A stretch of DNA of 64,000 bases from Lumbricus rubellus. Taxonomy: Eukaryota > Annelida > Clitellata > Crassiclitellata > Lumbricidae. How positions within the stretch are numbered: the first letter of the stretch is position 1; every line of letters begins with the position of its first letter. The stretch is from the NCBI GenBank assembly GCA_945859605.1, contig OX243815.1, positions 30,604,892 to 30,668,891 of the forward strand, in the 5' to 3' direction. The notes beneath the pieces were generated by a model. It was not told the origin of the DNA. It made no database searches and was given only the letters and a program-made list of their open reading frames with translations. The translations under genes and the position numbers were made by a program. Of this stretch, positions 55,961 to 64,000 are shown piece after piece.

Positions 55961-57369
55961 GTTGGCTGTAGTTAGAGCGAGTGATAATCGGGCAGCGGCA
56001 GCGCATCTCTCGCCTGTCTGTCCACTGTCCAGCCTCTCTGGCTGCGATTCCCAGTGGAGTTTGCTGCAGCATCGTAATTCATCCACATCCAATACCCAGG
56101 TGGGATTATTTACCTTGCAGCCGCCCGATTGCGCTGCTGTGTTGCCGCTGGACAAACAAGCGTCATCAGCGGCGCCCAGTCACGCATGCGCCGTCGTCGT
56201 CTCTCGTCGTCGTTGTCCGCCAACGACAATCATCATTACCGTCATCATCATTACAACGCATACTAAAACTCCGGACGTTTTATCGGTGGACGGACGAACG
56301 GACGAACGAAAGGACGAACGCATCGTTGGATGTCAAAGGACAACTCAGCTGCATAAGAATTTCTACTGCGCCATGCAGAATACAAAGACAGCATTATAAT
56401 CATGTCGTCCGTGCAACTCTTCCACTGTCTAAAAATGAGTTCCACCTGCCTCACATCATCATCATCAGTCGTCATGCCATCAACATTATTGTCGTCGTCG
56501 TCAACTTATACGAAGACTGTAAATTTGAAACTGGTGGCGCGTGTTGATGTAAACTTGTAAAGTAATGTCATGTAAGACAAATAAACTTTGGTCAATATGG
56601 AATCACGGTTGTGGCGATGATGTACATGTATTGTAGGCTAATCTGCTTGATCATCGATATAGTCATATAGCCTATCGACTCAAATTTCATATGACACGCT
56701 CAATGTGATGGATTTTTGCTATACATTAAAACAGAACCGAGATATTGGAAACGATGAATTCTGGGATAAATGGGATATGAGAATCTCTTGACAGGAATCT
56801 AATCATAGAAAGCAATAGAAAATTACGTTCGCTTATACTGTCCAGTAGAATAATGAGCAAACTTATAGTATCCAAGACCGAATGACGACACTGACCCTAT
56901 ACCTAACCCAACCGACCCTCACAACGACCCTCACGACGCCTAACCTGAACCTGACCGACACGTCGGTCCCGGATACTATAATTATGCCGAATTATGTCGC
57001 TATGGAAGGGCGGAGGGACACATTCCATACGTCACCTTTGTCCACTCTGGTTATCGAAGGTGTGCAGAGTCGCACCTTTTATTCAATTCATTTTCTTTCG
57101 TCTTGCATTGACGCCAGCACTAATTAGTAAGCCTACACACGATACAATGCGCATCGATGGACAGGTATGAAAATGTGCAGACGGTGAAGGGACATCAATA
57201 CTCCAGTATATACGTGTAGTAGACGAAGCCCATGCAGCTTCTTTAGTCATTGTCACAGGCAGTGCTATGACGTCAATCAACAGCGCGTACATAAAAACAT
57301 TACTTTGATTTGCAATTTATTATCACGCTTACGTATTGCAGGCCGACCGTGTTGTATATGACCATTTAT
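55961..57369. other. Gene-free stretch
   Basis: Contains short ggacgaac repeats (56288-56320) and ccctcac/aaccc repeats (56881-56960). No conserved coding region recognised. Confidence 0.4.
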
Positions 57370-57900
57370 AAAGTGCTTCTCCCAGCAAAAGCTTTTCAGA
57401 GGCACTCCCAGTGCTATCGACTCCGAGAGAAAAGGCCAGATTTGAGGCGGGAGAAAGATGAGGAAAGACCACCAGACAGAAAGACAGAGCGAACTGATAG
57501 TGGAAGTGGATTTCATAAAGAGGGATCTATGCAAAGCATCTGGATTGAGCCATGGCAGTTCTGAAGCGGTACAAAGAGGTCAAGTCAATCAGATTAATTC
57601 ATAGGACGCGGCGAACTGGCTGGGAGTGGACGAAGCATGAGATCACAAAGATACGCCAGAGCAAGGTCCATTTGAGACTTAGGAACTAAAACAAGAACTC
57701 TGAATTGTATATAACGGGCCGAGAGAGGGAGCCAGTAAACATTGTTCAATGTTCAGTCAAGAATGCAAAGATGTGGGAGAATCGAGGAAGACGGGCTAAC
57801 AGTCTAGGAGCAGCACTGAACACAGATTGTAGAGGAGACAGCCGACCCTTATAAAGGCCAAGGAAGAGGGAACTACAGTATATTATAGTCTTAGAAGAAT
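57370..57900. repeat. Possible dispersed repeat
   Basis: Begins cttctcccagcaaaagcttt, cagaggcactcccag, reminiscent of the SINE/LINE tail at 22153. The remainder is purine-rich and has no long ORF. Weak assignment. Confidence 0.35.
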
Positions 57901-58859
57901 CGGGTATTTCTGGGTTAGGACTGGTATAATACTTCGGATTTTTTCAGTCAGAATCGCAAACATTAGCAGCTTCGTCGCCGCAGGAATCATAGACGATTCG
58001 CCGGTTCTTATATTAAAACCAATTGAATGAAATTTTCAATCGGAAAAAGATTTTGCTTCCAGGTCAGAAGCCAGAGGATTGGTTGTTAGACAGTGGGGCA
58101 AAGGTTAAGAGTGCTGGGAGTATTGTAGATACGAGTGAGATACATAAAGAAGTCGACAAGCAGAGATAGCCTATGACAATAAAAGTAAAAACGTTTTCTT
58201 TTCAGAGTCAGTAACCATCAAATTATTTTGAGCAGAAATTGACTGCAGTTGATGTTCTACAATCTACAATCTACATGCATGTACTACATTGTACATGTAC
58301 ATTGTACAGTTGCACACAAATGCCTTTGACAACGTGGTCCTGCAAAGCCGAATAGCCAGAATTGTATTTCGGAGGATGTTTCCTCGACCTTGAGCAAGTC
58401 AAAAAGCAATCTAATCAAAATTTAATGACTATCGGGTTCAGTAGTGATTTAATATATTATAACATCTCACATTATAAGTAATGGCTTCAAAATAAGTTAA
58501 ATTACCTTGGTCCTGTACAATTGTACATCATGATTTTTTAGTAGATTCATTTTTCCATTATAGCATTATTTTATTTTGGTGGGTGCTCAAACACCCAAAA
58601 CACCCCCACCTTAGCTACGGCCTTGGTGTCCTGTATTATTCCAACCAATGCAATAGGCTAAGTTCCTTTTCGGCGGAGACAAACCCTTAATGATATTTTG
58701 ATGACTAGAACTTCAGATGTCAAACACGTGATGTATAATTATGACACGTGATCGATTGCATATTGTGCGCTCGACTGCATGACACTTGCGTCATTCTCGC
58801 CTCTCTGAACCGCAATCGCTGTCTCGTACAGCTTCAGCAACTCCTTTCGGCAGCTTTGG
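57901..58859. other. Gene-free stretch
   Basis: Short nested palindromes of tgtacatgtaca type near 58290. At 58590-58625 cccccaccttagctacggcc resembles a diverged hAT terminus. Nothing else. Confidence 0.35.
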
Positions 58860-58874
58860 ATGCAAGTAGCTGTA

Positions 58875-59135
58875 GTTATCATCATCATCATCATCATCGT
58901 CGTCATCGTCGTCATCATGATCATGACTATGTTCATGATGAAAAGGAGGGTGGTGATAATGATGATTATGATGATGATGATGATGATGATTATTATGATG
59001 ATGATGATGATGATGATGATTAAGATGACGATGGTGATGATGATGTCGTCGTCACCATTATTACGATGATGATCATCAGCACCACCACCATTAGCATCAC
59101 ATCACCACCATCACCATCATCATAATTATTCATTA
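58875..59135 (+). repeat. ATC/GAT trinucleotide repeats in inverted arrangement
   Basis: (CAT/CGT)n at 58878-58920, (GATGAT)n at 58950-59055, then (CAC/CAT)n to 59130. The sense changes twice, so the segments can pair. Confidence 0.85.
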
Positions 59136-59955
59136 TCATTATCAACGTTGCCTTCGGTGGCCTGATGGCCTGTAGCTATCCATTGAACATTAAACTATTT
59201 TCTCCCTCCTCTTTTTTAATCGCGCGCTTCCGGTGTCAAGCTGTGAACATTTGTTTAGCCCCAGTTTTTCATATCATCAATCGACTTTTCATATTATACG
59301 GTAATTGCTTTCTTGTGCTGCGCTTCGTAATTTCTGATCCGCTGTGGGTTTTATTGCTGTTTCTTCGCAAGACATTTTTATGAAAACTAGGACATCTTAG
59401 ATAAATCTATAACCTAGCTGTTGTTTCACGATTCTAAGTCATGTGGTGGCTACTTTTGCCTCGTACACGACGTACAGGATATAATAGTATAGACGTACAT
59501 GTTTATCTTTACGCACTTCAGGATTATATTATAGTAGCATCGGCCACACTTCTAAAAATTGCACACACCGGCATAATCTCGAGCTTAGCAACTTAGTGTT
59601 GAATATCTGGAAGGCTTGGGTTTGTCTACATTGCATTGCTATCAATGGAAGAAGCGATCCAGAGCCACTGTTGTGAAATGTAGGCCTATATAATACTATT
59701 ATAAGTTTCCTATGACTGAGTATACTCGTTGTTTCTGCTGATCATGTTTACACCGCAAAACTACTAAGTGAATAAATATATTTGCATCATCGTCGCCATA
59801 TTGAAATTGATTTAAGACGCGCTGCACCGGTGCCATAACCGGCTTAATCTTCCGAGCAAACAGTATATAGGCAGCTATCCGTTGCACGCAAGCGCTGAGT
59901 ATTGACAGCACGCGGTGGCTGCTGAGTAAAGCGCTTAGGCTCGTTCGGTCGCTGT

Positions 59956-60006
59956 CTGCTGCTGCTGCTGCTGCTGCCGCTGCTGCCGCTGCTGCTGCTG
60001 CTGCTG
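59956..60006 (+). repeat. CTG repeat
   Basis: About 17 CTG units with two CCG interruptions. Confidence 0.95.
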
Positions 60007-60158
60007 TTGGTGCTGTGTGCCTTATCCTGTGCGAATCCGCATCGATATAATCGCTGTGGCACGACATCTTTTGTCTGCGATAGAAGCAGAAGGGACTCAG
60101 ACACGCGAGAGTGCCAAAGGACGGCAAAGAATCAGGTCTAGCATCATATCCAGTTCGG

Positions 60159-60192
60159 CAGCAGCAGCGGCAGCAGCAGCAGCAGCAGCAGT
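60159..60192 (+). repeat. CAG repeat
   Basis: About 11 CAG units with one CGG interruption, 152 bp after the CTG repeat and complementary to it. Confidence 0.95.
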
Positions 60193-61230
60193 AGCCGACT
60201 GCGTGCAGTTGACAAGGTGGCGTGCCAAGCATCGTTTGCTAATAGGCGCTTACACGGCAAACGGAGCGAGCAGCCACTGCGGTAGCTCTCCAGTAACTAT
60301 GCATGGTTGATGCGCTCCAGTGTTATTATATAGGGCCTACACGCTGACAGGAAACGGAGATGGTGATATGTCTAGATGCAAGACACACTTCAAGCTAAAA
60401 TTATTATGCTTCCAGTTGACCATGAGAACTAATAAAAAACCAATGGTTTTAAGGAGCTATAGAAGTTAAACTGTCAGTAAAATAAAATAGATTCGTAGTT
60501 CTACTCTTCAAGACTTTGTAGCCTACCTGTAGCACGTAATGAATGAATGAATTTTTATTTTTATATATATATATAGTGTTTTGATCATGAAGTGTATTTA
60601 TACTATATTATATGCCGCGTTCATTTGTAATTTAGTCTAAATATTCTCGATAAGGTTTTACATTATTCAGAAATAGAATCAAAACTTCATGCGGTTGCTA
60701 TGTCATTCGAAAGTAAAAATAATGAAAGACTCCCTTGTTGATCAAATTACTCTAAATTGCTATGCTCACTGCCATAATTGTATTTTTGGGTTCAGGAAAT
60801 AAATAAATAAAATAAAATAAATGAATTATTACTTTGTAGGTGTGAACAGATTTCTTTTCCATTCATCTGATCGTCTGCCTGCGACGCATTTCAATTTACC
60901 AATTCGCAAGTAGGCCTACCGACAATTAGATCTATCTTGGAGTCACAAACTGGAGAAGAAGGTGGTTAGCCTATCGGTTTAGTCTAAATCACTGAATGAC
61001 ATTCGTTACATGCATATTCTGTGGTCGAAAGTAATAATAATTGAGTCTCGTATATATAGTCTTTTCTAAAAGATGCTCCATTAGCCATTGAACGCTCCAA
61101 GCAAAATCAATCATCGCTTCTTTCAACCCTGCGACCTGCCTCCTGCAGTTCGTGTCTGTCTGCTTTGCTACCGTGTAACAGCGCGCTATATAAATATATA
61201 CATGTACACATGCGGAGTATATACAACTTG
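60193..61230. other. Gene-free stretch
   Basis: No coding region. Short AT runs near 60560 and AATAAA-rich sequence near 60797. Confidence 0.4.
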
Positions 61231-61504
61231 GTTGCGCTGTTAGTGACGTCACTGCATGGCAACCGCCACAACGTGTGATGATGGTCTTTCCCGCCGTCTG
61301 ATCATAGCAGAGTAGGAGAGCAGACGGCGATCGAGCAGCGGCTGTAAAACACCGACAACAAGCAACAGAGCGGCAGACTATGATGCGCAGCTGAAGTAGG
61401 ATAGGCTGCGGTTTTGCGTGTGAGTGAAACGTCGTTTTTCGGTGGATATCGTTTTGACGACGAGGAGTTAAGTCGTATTTAACGAACGGAAGACTGGATG
61501 AAAA
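61231..61504 (+). promoter_or_regulatory. Candidate promoter/5' UTR with CRE
   Basis: A perfect TGACGTCA at 61244-61251, then atggcaac (half X-box-like) at 61254-61261, followed by a GC-richer, CpG-containing 250 bp leading to an ATG in good context. Function is inferred. Confidence 0.4.
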
Positions 61505-61571
61505 ATGGCGGAAGAGAAAGCGGAAGACTGGCAGCATAGAACAACCGAGGATAGAGCAAAGGTCATTGGAG
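61505..61571 (+). CDS. Possible first coding exon of an unknown gene
   Basis: ATG at 61505 in strong context (aaaaATGGcg) opens MAEEKAEDWQHRTTED and on to VIG, ending at ggag/gttaga, a possible donor, after 22 codons plus one base. Hydrophilic, no family recognised. Read on without splicing it stops after 24 codons, so it may be a short upstream ORF. No later exon was identified to 64000. Confidence 0.4.
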
Positions 61572-61607
61572 GTTAGAAGTGTGTTCAAATCATTCATTCA
61601 CTCATTC

Positions 61608-61720
61608 ATTTCAGTCATATATATAGCGCCTCTTCAAGAATATCTACTCAGAAGCGCTCCCAACCCAACCACGGCTAAAGAGAACAGTCTTAAGAGCAGA
61701 GTAGAACGTAGTCTGAAATC
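61608..61720 (-). repeat. Dispersed repeat (22153 family)
   Basis: atatagcgcctcttcaagaa, ctactcagaagcgctccc, aaccacggctaaagagaaca; near-identical to 22168-22250, after a (CATT)n tract. Confidence 0.75.
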
Positions 61721-62780
61721 CGCAAAAACTCATGTGCTTGTTAATCGTGTTAATCAATAAAAAAAGCTAATTATGTTGTATCGATCCAAACTTTGAAAGT
61801 GCAAACCTGCATTGTAGACTGTACACTGTACAGTATATACATGGCCATGTTTTGTAATCGAAATTGTGTTCGGACAAAGCGTTAACGAATAAACGAATAA
61901 TTTATTGGGGGCCTATAGATACTGAATCGTTCCCACGTAGCTTCCCTGATCGCTCATACTTTTTCAATACCCCTCTTAACATTGTTTTAAGTTTGCTTCA
62001 CTTCACAACAGCATATATACTTGTAAGAAAGCTCTCATTTGCTTTTCATTCAAATCATCAGCATGTAGTGTATACATAGATATACGGACAGATCTCAAGA
62101 CATAGGCCAAATTATGTTGCACCAGAGCAGGTGCCATGGCTTGTGAGGACTGTAAGTCGCTCTGCTTTGTATTTTAATCTTATATTGCAAATCACTGCAG
62201 GCCCGTTTTCAGGGTATACCTTGGATCACAAGGCAAGGGCTTTACGGATTTTGATAACCGATTTGATAGGCATTAATGATCAATAGGTAGGCTATCTCAG
62301 CATATATAAAATGGTTATGGTATGGATGATTGGTCGGGATAAGAGTATAAATGAAGAAATGTCCATATTCGTTTACACTGTTACGTTAGAGACAAACTGA
62401 AGTAAACCGGTATTTCCAAATGCTGTCCATATATTGTTTTTACTCTTTCAGAGTTTCACTTTTCAGCATCCTTCTCCCCACCTGTCATTTTGTCACTGCC
62501 ACTCGACTTAAGCAGTAGACCCTATATCTATACTAGCATCCATATCTGGCAATGCAAGTCTATTATTCTAATTGCATTTCCTTTATACTTTGTTCTCTTC
62601 CACGCCTTCTTCTATAGGCCTACCTCTTTTCCCCGTATCCTACATAATTATAGTCTCATTTAATTCCCCGCCGATCTAACATGAAATGCACACAAAAACG
62701 ATTTAACATAATTATAAGGTTGAAAATGCTTACAAACTGCTTAGATTGGCAAAAATAATCAGTTGAGTACGATGGCCGAT

Positions 62781-62876
62781 CAGCGCTCGTGAATAAGCTG
62801 ATGCCCTACGCTTAGCATTCATCAGTTGGCGCTCTATAAATCTCTAGTTTAGGATCGTGATTACGTGATTACGATC
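62781..62876 (+). repeat. Dispersed repeat, 'GATTAC' tail family
   Basis: cagcgctcgtgaataagctg, ttggcgctctataaatctct and gattacgtgattacgat; third copy of the family. Confidence 0.7.
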
Positions 62877-63496
62877 AGCGTCCGAAGTCCTGATTCCTAG
62901 ATTAACGATGACAATGTTATAATCCAACATTTTATGACCACACAAAACAAAACATGTGTCGCCTTGGTTCATGTGTATACTGAAGAGATGTCCGGTGATC
63001 AATCGGTCTGTAGTCCGTGTAATTGTCCTTTAAGGACATGCAAATACTTAGGATGAAAGATGCGTCTGCACTCTGCATGCATGCAGGGTAAGGCGGTACA
63101 AGTACACATATCGACACGGTGACATGCACAGTTGATCGCTAAAAGAGGAAGGAGAATATTATGGACTAACGACGGGTCGCGGATGTCAAATGAAAAGTAC
63201 AGAAGATACGAATTACTGCATGGGATTATTATGTGCAGTTTACCTTCGCTTCCTGTACGTTTACTGATCTTTATTCTGACAACTCTTTTTCAAATCTGCT
63301 TTCATCTCTCTATTCGTCATTTCTGCAATGCGTCTTTACTTTCTGTAAATCATCTTTTCTTCTGTCCTTTCTTTCCTATTTTCAATCCACGCATTTTAGC
63401 ATGCTTCTGCTCTGCCTTTTCTTTCTTCGCGTTCAACTTTTATATTCGTTGTTATAAGTACATCTGTTGAACTTCACCATAACGTCACAAACCATA

Positions 63497-63562
63497 CATC
63501 CATCCATCGATCCATCATTCATCCATTCATCCATTCATCAATCCATCTATCCATCCATCCAT
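63497..63562 (+). repeat. CATC tetranucleotide repeat
   Basis: Imperfect (CATC/CATT)n. Confidence 0.85.
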
Positions 63563-64000
63563 GCATTCATCCAAGCTGCATGTCCATGGGTTACTGTTTA
63601 TCTATCTGCTTGTCTGTTTATTTTTATCTGCCAAACTATTTATTTATCTATTTGGAACTGACAGTAATTGCTCTTTCTTTCTATCTATCTCTCTTCCTAT
63701 CTCCCTCTCTTTCCATATCTGCCTTTCCATCAGTGTATTTCTCAATTCCTACTCCATCTCTCTAAACTTCTAAAGGAACCGCAGGATCCACTAGCTTCTA
63801 AGACGTTCTCCTACAAAAACATAGTTCCAAAACCCATTCTCCTATTCGAAATCAATCCACCGACCTGATGAATCGCTTATTAATTAGTCAGCGCTTAAAC
63901 ATCGGATGATGTAATCTACCAGAAATCTCGAAGCAAGCGCTGGTAATGGATTTCAATTGAGAGAATAGTTTGCAGGACGATTCTTAAACTCTGTCACTGT

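Larger units (their letters stand above)
61721..64000. other. Gene-free right end of window
   Basis: No coding exon recognised. Holds a GATTAC-tail repeat (62781-62876), CT-rich DNA and a (CATC)n tract at 63497-63562. Could be the first intron of the gene starting at 61505. Confidence 0.4.

Noticed and set aside
55249..56399. ORFs rich in Leu/Phe/Ser or Lys/Glu
   Set aside because: Translation of TTC repeats and a SINE fragment; no domain.
58590..58625. hAT terminus (cttagctacggcctt)
   Set aside because: No partner end or target duplication could be found.
59699..60232. 177-codon ORF with Cys and Ala runs
   Set aside because: Runs are products of the CTG/CAG repeats; the flanks have no recognisable family.
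60989..61597. 202-codon minus-strand ORF
   Set aside because: No domain, crosses the candidate promoter and first exon on the other strand, composition like noncoding DNA.

Overview
This is eukaryotic, animal DNA: four protein-coding genes split into short exons with GT-AG introns, in an AT-rich background packed with microsatellites, tRNA-derived SINEs and miniature DNA transposons. The proteins are metazoan (stonin, a TRAF2-type adaptor, speriolin, APMAP). The low gene density and the very frequent palindrome TAGGCCTA suggest a marine invertebrate deuterostome, perhaps an echinoderm; this species guess is inference and cannot be proved from the window. No bacterial operon, CRISPR array, rRNA gene or intact tRNA gene was seen.

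Layout. (1) 423-4166, minus strand: first five coding exons of an APMAP-like membrane protein; its 3' half lies beyond base 1. (2) 4167-11729: no gene. It holds a candidate promoter with two CRE palindromes (about 5590-5770), a 1.37-kb array of 23-bp units (6413-7780), a SINE, a hairpin MITE, and the probable stonin promoter. (3) 11730-25428, plus: a complete stonin gene, four coding exons joining to 1080 codons, with a 7-kb repeat-filled first intron. (4) 25429-32246: no gene; tandem repeats and hAT-like elements, one nested in another. (5) 32247-38324, plus: a complete speriolin (SPATC1)-family gene, five coding exons, 779 codons, with a minisatellite at one donor site and a GC-AG intron. 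(6) 38389-43840: no gene; a 530-bp TATG repeat, hAT MITEs, a 1.25-kb Tc1/mariner-type element with 211-bp inverted repeats, and a retroposon. (7) 43841-53344, plus: a complete TRAF2-like gene, seven coding exons, 515 codons, whose first intron carries a 3.4-kb transposon with another inside it. (8) 53345-64000: repeats, plus a possible first exon of an unknown gene at 61505.

The genes do not form a functional unit. Stonin acts in AP-2/clathrin endocytosis, TRAF2 in TNF-receptor/NF-kB signalling, speriolin at the centrosome of germ cells (in mammals), and APMAP is a type II membrane protein with a six-bladed propeller. All exon junctions were joined by hand from splice consensus and reading phase; every join keeps frame, and the three complete genes each give a whole number of codons.

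I found no clear previously undescribed biological system. The most unusual signals are the 5' splice site embedded in a 13-bp minisatellite, the cysteine-rich speriolin relative, the 23-bp array open in many frames, the element at 30557-31542 with seven copies of a 19-bp motif, and a transposon family with 13-bp termini and exact 8-bp target duplications.
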